DNA from: Rotaria sp. Silwood1
Lineage: Eukaryota; Rotifera; Eurotatoria; Philodinida; Philodinidae
Assembly (NCBI GenBank): GCA_905250075.1
Contig: CAJNOP010000022.1
Location: forward strand, 816,612-880,611
Length of the DNA: 64,000 bases
Direction: 5' to 3'
Of this stretch, positions 23,429-33,762 are shown piece by piece (position 1 is the stretch's first letter; every line of letters starts with the position of its first letter). A model generated the notes under the pieces. It was not told the DNA's origin. It did not search any database and worked only from the letters and a program-made list of their open reading frames with translations. The position numbers and the translations under genes are program-made.

Positions 23429-24705
23429 AATGTCGCTGTCACTACTTATGGACTGTCCTAACTCCATCCACTACTTTGACTGTTTTCATAAATATAACAG
23501 TGACCTCGACAAGTTCATCTACATCGACGAGCTCATCTACATCGACCTCCACCAGAACTACAACAACATCGACCTCTACAAGCACTAAAACAACATCGAC
23601 TTCAACAATCTCATCCACATCCACCTCTTCAAGCACCAAAACAACATCGACTTCAACAACCTCATCCACATCCACCTCTTCAAGCACCGAAACAACATCG
23701 ACTTCAACAGCCTCATCTACATCGACCGCTTCAAGTACCACAGCAACAACGACCTCGACAACAACTGCTTATGATTCATGTAGGCCATGTTGTTTTACAA
23801 AGATTGCATACATGACATATGATTGTTTAGGTATAAATCTTCGTTGGAATCAAACAGGTGTACGAATTGCTGGCACTGGTACATATGGTTCAACTACCAA
23901 CCAATTTCACGATCCACTTTGGATCTACATCGATGCAAATGACACACTCTATGTTGCTGATCATCACAATTATCGAATTCAAAAGTGGAATCAAGGAGCG
24001 ACGGTAGGCATCACAATTGTCGACACTAGCTCTGCTGATGATCATCCTGAGGCTATAACTTTTGACAAGAATGGATTTCTATATATAACCGGTCATAATA
24101 ATAACCGAGTGGTAAGATATTCACCAAATTTCAACAGCAGCACAGTTGTGGCAGGAAAAATCGGTTCTAAGTCATCAGCACTCGACGACCTCCACGATCC
24201 CTTGGGCTTAGACCTCGATAACGATTTAAACCTTTACATTGCTGAGAGAAGCAACCAACGAGTCATGAAATGGGGTCCAAATGCAACAAACGGTACCATT
24301 GTCATTGGTACTTCGTCCACTCCTGGATTCTTTGGACTTTTACTTTCACTTTACTCATCTAATGAAGCCTACGTAAGCTCTGAAGATAAAAATGCTGTCT
24401 ATTTGTGGACTTTCAATGCATCCACACCGAGAATAACTCTTACGCAAGTCAATGATACTCCTGCAACGCTTAGTAAACCTAGAGGTATGAAGTATGATAT
24501 TTATGGGAACTTGTATGTTGCCGACAAATCTAATAAACGTGTGGTGATGTACTGCGTCAATTCAACGATTGGTAAGGTTGCGGTCAAAGATACTTATAGT
24601 GGACCTGGCCTTAGCAGTCCCGAAGATATTGCATTTGACTCGAATCTTAATCTCTACGTAGCTGATTCAAATGGCCAAGCTGTGATAAAATTTCAAAGAT
24701 TATGA
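23429..24705 (+). CDS. NHL-repeat beta-propeller protein with Thr/Ser stalk (5' end missing)
   Basis: An open frame of about 425 codons runs from an acceptor-like AG (23427-23428) to TGA at 24703-24705, with no in-frame ATG before the propeller. It begins with a Thr/Ser-only stalk of about 90 residues and then DSCRPCC. About six NHL-type repeats follow, each built on the pattern hydrophobic-D-xx-N-x-LYVAD-xx-NxRV (LYVADHHNYRIQKW, LYIAERSNQRVMKW, LYVADKSNKRVVMY, LYVADSNGQAVIKF). Many NxT/S sites suggest an extracellular, glycosylated domain. Proteins with basic tail, membrane anchor, mucin-like stalk and NHL propeller are common in rotifers; function unknown, likely protein or glycan binding. 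The AATAAA at 24705-24710 overlaps the stop codon. The missing start means an upstream exon, an assembly break or a 5'-truncated copy. Confidence 0.75.
23510..23765 (+). repeat. coding minisatellite in the Thr/Ser stalk
   Basis: Tandem variants of ACATCGACTTCAACA and CTCATCCACATCCACCTC repeat through the stalk coding region, with two near-identical 60-bp copies (about 23583-23642 and 23643-23702). Such repeats change length by slippage and set the stalk length. The complementary strand is open as well, only because of the repeat. Confidence 0.7.
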
Positions 24706-25348
24706 ATAAACATTGCTTTAATATTTCAATCATTATCAACAAAAAACTATATCCTAATACACTGATTTCTGCTTTGCTTTTTCTCCGTAAAATTAAAATA
24801 AAAACAAAAAAATCCATTCTTGAAAATCAAATTAATTGGATTGTATAGTGAAGCAATCATCGAAAGCGGTTTTCGAAGGATGGAATATTACTCTCTCCGA
24901 AAAATAGATGCTTGACAAGACCAGGTGATTTTTGTTGGATCGAATTATAGAAAGGATATTATACGTTGATGTTTCTTTTTTTGACAACGAAAGATCTGCT
25001 TGACTCGAAAGAGCTATCGATAAGTAGAATGCCTGATTTTAAATAATTTCATAAAAAAAACTCTTAAAAATTATATTAAGTTCGTTTACTTTGAAGGTCA
25101 GTGAGTGAATTTTTCCTTGACATATAGTCAACCATTTACGCACGCATTCATTCAACCACTCGTGCCTACAGCCTTATATTAGCTTTTTTCTTCCTATCAG
25201 TTTTAAATAATATTCTCGGTTTGACATTTATTATCACTAAAAATTTTTATTGATCATAAAAAAATTTGTTTCCATTTCCACTAAAGCAGTAATAATATCA
25301 TAAAAATTTGTTGAATATTTTTCAATTTATTTTCTTTTTTCTTAGCAT

Positions 25349-27073
25349 TTAAAGCTTAAGTACATTTATTGATTGTTGAATACCATTATAGATAAGTGTA
25401 TTATCAATAGGAATATATTGATGTGTTATTAATTTAACTGCTTCTTGTGCACAACATCCACCAATAAAAGCAGCAATTGAATGAAGTTCTGATGCTCCAT
25501 ATCGACATAGTTCTTCAAGAATTTGTTGTTTATCATCATCCATAAAATCTTTACTAAATTGTTTTTTACTTATTTGTTTTAAATCATTTAAATCTATTTC
25601 AAATTGTCTTTCATCAGAAAGAAATTCTCCGGGATAACGACGGAATTTTTCATAAAATAAATCACATAGATGTAAACCAGTATACCTAAACAAGAACGTC
25701 AAATAATATAAAAATACAAAAAACAAAGAAGAAATGATAAACGAATTACCAAGAAAGATTTGATTCTGTTTCATCTCTTAAATCATTTTCATTTTTTATT
25801 GCAGTTGTTCTTAACACTCTTAAAAATAATGCATTCTTACAATATATTTCAACCAGATCATATGAATTAATATATTCATTTGATAAACGATTATATTTTT
25901 TTAATAAATCAAAAAGGTAATTATTAACGATTTCACAATCTTTTTTTGCTTGTTCTTGATAAATTTTTAGAAGTTTAATATATGAATTTGTATTTGTTAT
26001 CATATCTGGTACTTCACCACGAACAGGTAATAAACCTTGTCCTTCATTTTCACTAAATAATTTTATAGCATGAATAATAAACCAAAATATATTTGTTTGA
26101 TCTGATAATTCTAAACAAGATTGATCTTGAAATAATTCTTTTATTGTTAATGGAAGATTTGTATTAACAAGACGTGATGGTACTGTTCGTTTAGCTTCTT
26201 CAAAATTTTCAAGATGCTTCGCTTTATCTTGAATATCATATGCCGAATGATGTGATAATTGATCAAGAATTTTTTTAAATTCATCTTTTTCTATACGTGT
26301 ATTTGGTAAATCGTTTCTATTACGTTGTTTTTGCCAAATTTGTAATGTTTTAAATAGAATCATAAGTGATGGTAAATGTAAATGTTCTTCACGTGTTAAA
26401 GAATTAAAATCAATTGAATTACAATAATTAACAAATGCATTTAATGGTCGATCAAGACGAAGATCTGGTATTGTATCATCAGGATGTGCTTCAATAACAT
26501 AATGTTCAAATACTTGAAGACGAATTGTACCAATAAAACTATTTAAACAAGAAAAAGAAACAAAAAATAAAAAGGAAATGTTTTTATTCAATTTTACCCA
26601 TAAATACGAGCAACAAGTAAAGGTATTTTAAGTATCCATAAATGATTAGCGAGAATATTTAATGTATTTATTGAAAGATTAGCTGTAATAACAACATTAA
26701 ATTGACTGAAATCAAATGTATTTTGTTTGAGTACATCATCAATAGATGGTTTATCGATATAGATACCATGTACATCAGGATTTAATTGGGTTAAAAAATC
26801 ACAAGTAACTCGAGCACGCGATTGATTAATCATTGAAGAATGGACAAAAAAATTCGAACCACAATCAGCTAATGTGACTAATTCATGATCAATAATTGTA
26901 AATGAACCAAGACCAGGCAAAACAAGATCTTTAAGAATTTCTGCACCTAATGCATTCGCACCAATTAAACAAACTCGACCAGATTCTAATGCTTTTTGTC
27001 CATGATCACCCCACAAACGAAGTTGACGATCATATTGAATTTGTTTTGTACCGGGTGCAGATGATTTACTCAT
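25349..27073 (-). CDS. NAE1: NEDD8-activating enzyme E1 regulatory subunit
   Basis: Exons 26598-27073, 25750-26538 and 25349-25685 (introns 59 and 64 nt) give 533 residues, the usual length of the family (human 534). The protein opens with YDRQLRLWGDHGQKALE and the Rossmann-like VCLIGANALGAEILKDLVLPG, then GSFTIIDHELV, IEAHPDD, EGQGLLPVRGEVPDM, NALFLRVLR, RYPGEF, and CRYGASELHSIAAFIGG followed by QEAVKLITHQYIP, in the order seen in NAE1/APP-BP1. As expected for this inactive half of the E1, it lacks the catalytic cysteine and would pair with UBA3 to load NEDD8 onto UBC12 for cullin activation. The AG at 27080-27081, 7 nt before the ATG and preceded by pyrimidines, looks like a trans-splice acceptor. 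Confidence 0.95.
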
Positions 27074-27079
27074 TATAAT

Positions 27080-27090
27080 CTGAAAAGAAT
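27080..27090 (-). promoter_or_regulatory. trans-splice-type acceptor before NAE1 ATG
   Basis: On the minus strand the sequence reads ATTCTTTTCAG then ATTATAATG, a good 3' splice site 7 nt upstream of the start codon with no 5' exon recognisable. Confidence 0.45.
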
Positions 27091-27406
27091 CAAGTCTGTT
27101 CTATTGATCATTTCGAGTTAACTATTAACTGATCATATCTAACCTATGATCGAAGTAATCATGAACAGTAACTATGGGTTTATGTTTCCTTAAATCATCA
27201 TAATAGGAAATCTCATTTACTCGATATATCTGACTCATCTGAAAAAAAGCTATACTAATATGATTGACCGAATCATATGACAGTTACCAGTCTATGTATT
27301 AATTCTTACTAGAGAACCTATCCGCATGAGCAAAAACTTTTAAGATCAATTTTTTTTTCAAACCTATGGTCTCTATAGGCTAAGAAAAGTTTAAGAGAAT
27401 ACGTGT

Positions 27407-27798
27407 ACAAGTTGTAGTTCAGCTGAGATATTAATTTTTTTCCTATAAGTTTTTCTCAGCATCTTACTTTTCCGATAAAATCAAAATCTCGATATTCGAT
27501 CTGAAACTTTGTTAGAATCAAGGCGTTTATCAACTAATTCTATGTTAAGTTTGAGACTCAAATATCTATAGGTAGTGTAATATTCATAGAGAAAATGTCT
27601 TTATGCTATCTTACTACCATGTCGGAGATAGTTTATCCCAAAATTACAAAATCTTACATGCAAACTAGTCTGATTAAGGCATTGATGTTAACAAAGTTTC
27701 AGATCAAAACTTAAGATTTTGATTTGATCAGCCGAGTAGAATGCTGCAAGATGGTCATCGTAAAAAGTCACTATCTCAGTTGTATTGCAACTTGTATT
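27407..27798. repeat. fold-back element, about 390 bp imperfect palindrome
   Basis: The left arm (about 27407-27560) and the reverse complement of the right arm (about 27640-27798) share long blocks, for example GATCTGAAACTTTGTTA and ACAAGTTG, with the same order of words (CTGAGATA, CAGCAT, CAAAATC). The centre near 27600 is the loop. No coding potential and no clear target duplication was found. It would form a hairpin if transcribed. Confidence 0.65.
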
Positions 27799-28389
27799 CC
27801 TTTTCTGTTAGACTCTTGTCTTTGTCTGTACATTTCGTGCTTGTGGTGAAAATTTTAACTGGTTAAATCTCAAAATAATCAATAAGAAATCGTAATTCGT
27901 ATAATTCATTCAAATAAATGATCTATCAAAATAAAAAACTATTAGCGCAATCCCTGTCAAATTAAAATGAGAGACATAATGTAGCTGCTGTTGCTAACCA
28001 CGAAAAGATTGCTTTTTTTCTATCTACTTTGGGGCGCATTTCTTTATCCATTTGATCCTGCAGAAATTCAATAACAATGTAGTTCATATATAATAACGAC
28101 ATGTCAGTGATGTACGATCTATGTTTTGGGTGTGCAAAATACCTCAACACTACCTTTACATCGTGTGCCAGAAAAATCTTTAACTATGGTGATTGGATTT
28201 ATCCAATTAAAAAAATGTTTCATTTTTTATGTCTACATTTTTATTGATATTGAATTTTTTTTTGACATTTAAAGAAAAACAAATACGTCACGTTATAAAC
28301 AATGATATTTAACAAATATATATACAAGAATATTCATGTTTATCTACATAGATATTAAAAAAAAAAACATTTTTTTTTCTGACAAAACT

Positions 28390-29158
28390 TTAATCACTTT
28401 CTTCATCATCATAATTAACACCAGTTGGTGCTTTACGTCGTTTAATTGTAGGATTAATTAAACTCATTTGAATATTTCCTGGTGATTTATTTGTATTTCC
28501 TTTTTGATTATTTGAATCCACTGATCGGCTTCCATCAAAACTTCGATTACCACCAATTGATCGTGGTTGTACACGTTGTGCTTTCGTTGATAATTCTTTA
28601 ATACGTAATTGTTGTGTTTTAACTTCAGATGTTAATTGTTCATTACGTTTATAAACATGTAAAAGAATTTTACTTAAAAATGAAGCTTTTTCTCCTTCAT
28701 CAACATGCTCATAAAGTTGAAGAGTTATTGACTGTTTATTTTTTGGATGTGTAAATGTAACATTGACTTGTGAAACTTCATATTGACCATCACTATTTGT
28801 TGATGCAGCTTTAGCAAGTGTAAAATCAGATTCATTTATACGTTCACAAAGAAAATTCATTGTTTCACCAAGTTCTGATATATCTAAAAGTCGAGCATTT
28901 AATTGAAATGCACGTTCGTCTAATGATGTTGACCATACACTAACTGATTCTGGCTTATCTAAACATGCTACTAACTACGAAAAAAAACATTCCCTTTGTT
29001 TTGTTTCTTTTGTAAGCTTTTACTTGTAATTTTTTTGTTTTCATATCAATAAATGAAGCAAATATAACATCATCACTACGTGAACCGATTTTAAATGGTT
29101 TTCGTGCAACAATATAATCAAGATTTGATTTACGAAGTAATTCAACAAATGCTGACAT
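28390..29158 (-). CDS. PAXX: PAXX-like non-homologous end-joining factor
   Basis: Two exons (29024-29158, 28390-28974; intron 49 nt) give 239 residues. The decisive match is the C-terminus, MSLINPTIKRRKAPTGVNYD, which lines up with the Ku-binding tail of vertebrate PAXX (SLINP...KKP.GGV.FD). Upstream, VWSTSLDERAFQLNARL matches the head-domain region with its LWST signature, and a predicted helix (about 125-155) corresponds to the dimerising coiled coil of the XRCC4/XLF/PAXX family. A Ser/Asn-rich linker joins them. Role by family: nuclear scaffold that stabilises Ku at DNA double-strand breaks. XRCC4 and XLF are excluded by the tail. An acceptor-like AG lies 15 nt upstream of the ATG (29174-29175). 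The protein is a little longer than human PAXX (204). Confidence 0.85.
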
Positions 29159-29266
29159 TATTATTATATATATCTAGAGTAAAATAAAAGTAAAAGGAAA
29201 AATAAAAATAAAAATAAACAAAAATAATTCCATTTCAAAACGAAAAATTATTTTCATATGCTTATT

Positions 29267-32166
29267 TTAAATGTCATTCAAGGATACGATTGATACATTA
29301 AAAATATCAGCAAATGGTCGAATATTACCATTAGTATTATGATCTTTCATAGAATTATGATCATCCATAATAGCAAAAATAATATATTTAAATGAATGAG
29401 AATATTGCTCAGAAATTACTTTATAAAATAATTTTGCTATTATTGAAAATAAAGAAAAACAATCAAAATTACGAAGTATAGATTAATGAAAATCTTACCA
29501 ATATGCCGTGGAGGATTTCTAAAAGCACCGCTAAATATATAACACAAATTATTTATTATGAAACTTTAAGTTCGAGCAATCTGAATAATTCGAAAGTAAA
29601 AATCAAGTCGAAAATTCTTCTTTTAACAAGATTTTTTTCAAAATTTTCTATCAACAATAAGATTGCTCGATTTATTCATAGGTACTGGACTCTGTCACAT
29701 TTGACGATCACCTTTATAATTCAAAATCCACATATATCATTTTGTAGAGTAGGTCGCGATGCGTCTCATGGTATGTAGAAAACCGAATATTTTGACAAGC
29801 TTTGACGTTATACGATTTCGTCTACTGGTTGATGGATACTATGGAATATTATGGCACTTACAAAATGTTCTTTCTACATGTTATTGCTATAGAGACTTAA
29901 TTGATGTTGTATTCTGTTTATTTGATAAATCCTGTTATTGTTTCCTTCGTATACAACATAGACCACCTTCGTTATTTTTCTCGAAATTTCGATTTTAAGA
30001 TGCTTCAGTGTACACGATGCTGTGGCTAAAAACATGATAGTGTCAACGTACAACTTTCCCAAAAATTGCGCATCTTCTAGCTCAATCATCTTTGTCTTTC
30101 AATGATATCTGAGTGAAAGGGCTGCATGATATTATCGTTGCATCAGTGCTCAAACAGGCCGCTTTTGTGCTTACTAGCATCATAGGGGTACTCCAGTTTT
30201 CCATTATTTGCTATTTCACTAAAAAAAACTTTTACCAAAAAAGCAGCATATGATGCTATATTGATTAACATAAATTAGAGTTTCGAAAATGACAATAAAA
30301 TCATTTTTCATTACGATACGATATATGCTTCGCATCATATGGAGCATTGTGCCATAACTGTATGTGGCTGTTTAAGGATTCAAAATCACAAGAAACATAG
30401 GAAGAACATAAGGCGCATAGTTATAAGTTCATTGGTGTACATCTCTCCAAAGATTTGAAGGCCAAAAAATTTTTTTCGCCATTTTCACAACTCTAATTAA
30501 TGTTAATTAAGAGAGCGTCATATGCAGCTTGTTACTTGGTAAAAATTATCTTAGTGAGATAACGAGTAACTAACAAAAAACTACCTTCCATTATGTCACG
30601 AACAAGTGAAATATAGCCCTTTTCAGCATGAATACAGCGGTTATATCATAGGATCCCTCAAATTCAGAAACCTATAAAACTCAAAAGTTATAGAGCCGGA
30701 AGATGAGGAATTCATAGGAGACTTGTGCGTTGGCATCACCATGTTTTGAATCACAGCATTATGTACATTGAAACATCCTAAAATCGAAATTACGAGAAAA
30801 ATGACTAAAGTGGTCCACGTTGAGTGCGACGAAACGAATGAGGTGAGCGATCCAATATTGGACGCGTCATGAGCTGCTCTATAAAATGATATTAGTAACT
30901 TTTTAATTTAAGAGTGTTCGTCAAATCTGACGGGATTCTTTCTATGAACTGTTTATTCAGAGATTCAAGAAAGTTGTTAGATCTTTTTTGTCATTAGTAA
31001 CGCTTGAAATTTGATTTGCCAATTTCTAATGCTCATTGTAGACTTACCATCCGAATGCCGATAGGATGACAGTATCATGCTCATTTTCAAGAGCAATTTT
31101 GAAAATAGTTTTCATTTTTTTCATTGTATTATGTATTACATCTTGATCACGAAGTTCCATTTCTCCATCTTTATTTTTTGATATATACGGATGAGCATAA
31201 GCAGCACAAGCAATAAATGATATATATTGTGAACCATGAAGAAAAAATGGATAACCGTGAGATTCCGAACCACGAAACACACTGACATTAGGAGAATAGA
31301 TACCACCAAACTATTACAAATAAAATTTAATCCTAACCGTAGAAATTATAAAACTATTAAACCTTACTTCAGGTATAGGATAATGCCAATTTCGTTTTCC
31401 TTCTAATTGATGATAAGAATCTTCAAGACATTGAAAAAGATTTGTACGACGATGAAGATTTTCTTCTTGAGCTCCACAACCTTAAGAAAATAAAAATAAG
31501 ACTATATGAACAAAGAAAAGATAATTACAAAACCTTTTCTCCAACCACCACCAGGACAATTAGCAGCAGCCATATTAAGTACAATTGGATTACAAGCTGA
31601 ATATTTTTCTTTGAAATGTATGACAGTATCAAGACAATCTCCATTAACAACAAATATCTTAGCTGGTTGATCATAAGTACGTCGTTGTAGATTTGCATCA
31701 TACTTATAATCATTACTATACATTTTTGTATTTTGAGCAGCGTGTACCATTCTATCGTTGTCTAACTCTATTCGAGTACTATCAGGTAGTCGATAGAAAC
31801 TAAATAAAGATAAAGAAAGTCATAGCAAAACAAATATATATCAATGAATCGAGTCTTTTTTCTTTCGAACCCATTGCATACAGCATTGATTGTTTGTATT
31901 TGTACAAGTTTTCGCATCAAACGTCGTGTTTCCGGATGAATTTTATTTGAATTCCAAACTGATGCAAATTTGTTAAAATCATGTAAGTATCCAAGAGCTA
32001 TATTACGTGCGTCAGTAACTGTTTTCAATTGTTCAAGTTGCTCGATTGAAAAAGTAGTATTCCTTGGATCTCGCAGTGATGATGGAACTTGAATATTAAA
32101 TGGTGCAGTATTTACAAAATTCATCGTATGTTCTCGTCCATTATTACTTCCGTCTGTATTTCCCAT
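29267..32166 (-). CDS. microbial-type poly(ADP-ribose) glycohydrolase (PF10021/TIGR02452-like)
   Basis: Six exons (31871-32166, 31534-31799, 31368-31480, 31048-31310, 29499-29530, 29267-29436) give 379 residues. The PARG signature is formed across a splice junction: GGGW (about 182-185) and GCGAQEENLHRRTNL (about 188 on), containing the Gln-Glu-Glu catalytic loop. Further family landmarks are FGGIYSPNVSVFRG, FIACAAYAHP, LSAFGCGAFRNPPRHIA (again made by splicing through a 32-nt exon) and a C-terminal FAIMDDHN...NIRPF. It would remove poly(ADP-ribose), for example after DNA damage. This PARG type is mainly bacterial, fungal and protist, so horizontal origin is plausible, though five spliceosomal introns show long residence. 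The intron before the 32-nt exon is 1517 nt long, against 53-71 nt for the others. Confidence 0.88.
29531..31047. other. 1.5-kb intron of the PARG gene
   Basis: Bounded by GTAAGT and a TTTAG acceptor on the minus strand. Short frames inside show no protein similarity and no terminal repeats were recognised. At about 25 times the size of the other introns of this gene it is probably an insertion-expanded intron. Confidence 0.6.
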
Positions 32167-33762
32167 AAGAAAAAAATCAAAACTAGAAACATAGATAAAG
32201 TCTATTTGAAACAGAGAATGATATGCACAAGATGTTTTTTCTCTTTGATCAATTAAACAAAAATAGACATCTTAATTTATCAAGAATATCTTTATCCTTT
32301 GTCTCTGATAAATGAATGAATGTACAAACATACATTATTTTTGTAGGATTGAATATAATCCAATGCAGTTATATTTAAGAATAGAGGGCGCGCAACAATA
32401 TCAATTCATAATCATCATCGTACTGGTATTTTCTTTCTTTTTTTTTAGGTTCCAAGCAGACGGAACAAATTCAAAATGAATCACATAATGAGACGGGTGT
32501 CATATTTAAAACACATTCCAACCATGCCCTTTCAAGGCAATTTTATGCTTAATCCATCAGTCTAACCATAGTTCGAACGAACCAGATAGAATAATGAAGT
32601 ATATATATGTAGGAGTTGACTTTTTAATTTTAGAGTCAATTATGATTCATTCTCAAGTCAGAACATCTTTAAATGTGTTTTTGTAAACTTTCCTAAAAAC
32701 ATGATAGAAATGTGCATCTTTTAATTTCATAAATTCTGAGTTTTAATCAAAATTTGATGAATTCATTGATGAAAAACTGAGTTGGTCACGATTTGGAAAC
32801 TAAAAAAATTGGTGTTTTGAAGAACTTAATCGTATTTTTACTCAGACAGACCAACAATCTAGAGAGTAAGGTTATATCTCATCGTACCTTAATATCTAGT
32901 AATGTATATGCAAGCATCACTCTGAATATTTGTGAATACAATAATTGAAGGCTAAACTTGAACGATTAAATTTCTTTTTTTTTAGAGAGCTGTCTTCATA
33001 CCAATAGGAATTAGGGGTATCAAATAAACTCTGCATGTGTCTTGTTGAATTTACCATTTTTTTTTACATAGTCAATGCTTTTTCTTGCTTTCCTTAAAAC
33101 ATTAAAAAAAAACAATCTAGGACCTTCTAATTTGAAAATGGATCATAGTTACCTCTAAAATCGAAGAGTTCATTCCGACATATGTATATATATGAATGTC
33201 TAAAGCATTTTTAAGTAAATTGACACTGATATAACTATTCTACTGTTTGAAAATACATAGTATTCCTATATTTTCACCACAATATAGAGGCTATGATCAA
33301 TTTTAATTAGTAGGTTACAATGATTAATCTGGAATTTTGATGAATGAGAAAAGTTATAGTCAAAATACATGTTTTCAACTTAAACTTGAGGTTGTATCGA
33401 TATCGACTCATTTTTGAACGTTTTCTACTGCGAAAAATTGATAAATATAGTGTGGAAGGAATGGATGATTATTTCTAGTGGCTACCTTCCCTCTAACTTC
33501 ACCATTGCCGAATTTACTGTTATTGTGAGGAAGAATACTGATTTAAAACACAAAGAAAATCGTTTCATTTTTTTTCTATTGTGTATGTGACCTTATTCTG
33601 CAAGTTAAAAAATAACTATTGGTCACTTGTTAAGCCTACATGTTTTTCTTTTCTATTCTCTAGTATCATTCACACAAACAATTACTTATCTCTTCTTCGA
33701 TTTTTTTCACATTTGTTATTGATTGTTTATTATAGATTATATTTTGTATTCAATATTTCGAT
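32167..33762. other. divergent intergenic region, PARG / XRN2
   Basis: PARG is transcribed leftward and XRN2 rightward from this 1.6-kb interval, so both promoters should be here. No coding region is supported. A pyrimidine-rich tract ending TTATTATAG at 33735, 27 nt before the XRN2 ATG, could be a trans-splice acceptor. Confidence 0.5.

Larger units (their letters stand above)
27074..28389. other. intergenic between NAE1 and PAXX, with a fold-back repeat
   Basis: No coding region is supported. Most of the interval is occupied by the inverted repeat listed separately; the right end is the 3' flank of PAXX. Confidence 0.5.

Noticed and set aside
23442..23741. 99-codon minus-strand Val/Asp/Glu frame
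   Set aside because: Shadow of the Thr/Ser minisatellite on the opposite strand.
21421..30440. Shared 16-mer AAGTTCATTGGTGTAC at 21421 and 30425
   Set aside because: Flanks do not match, and about one such coincidence is expected in an AT-biased 64-kb window.
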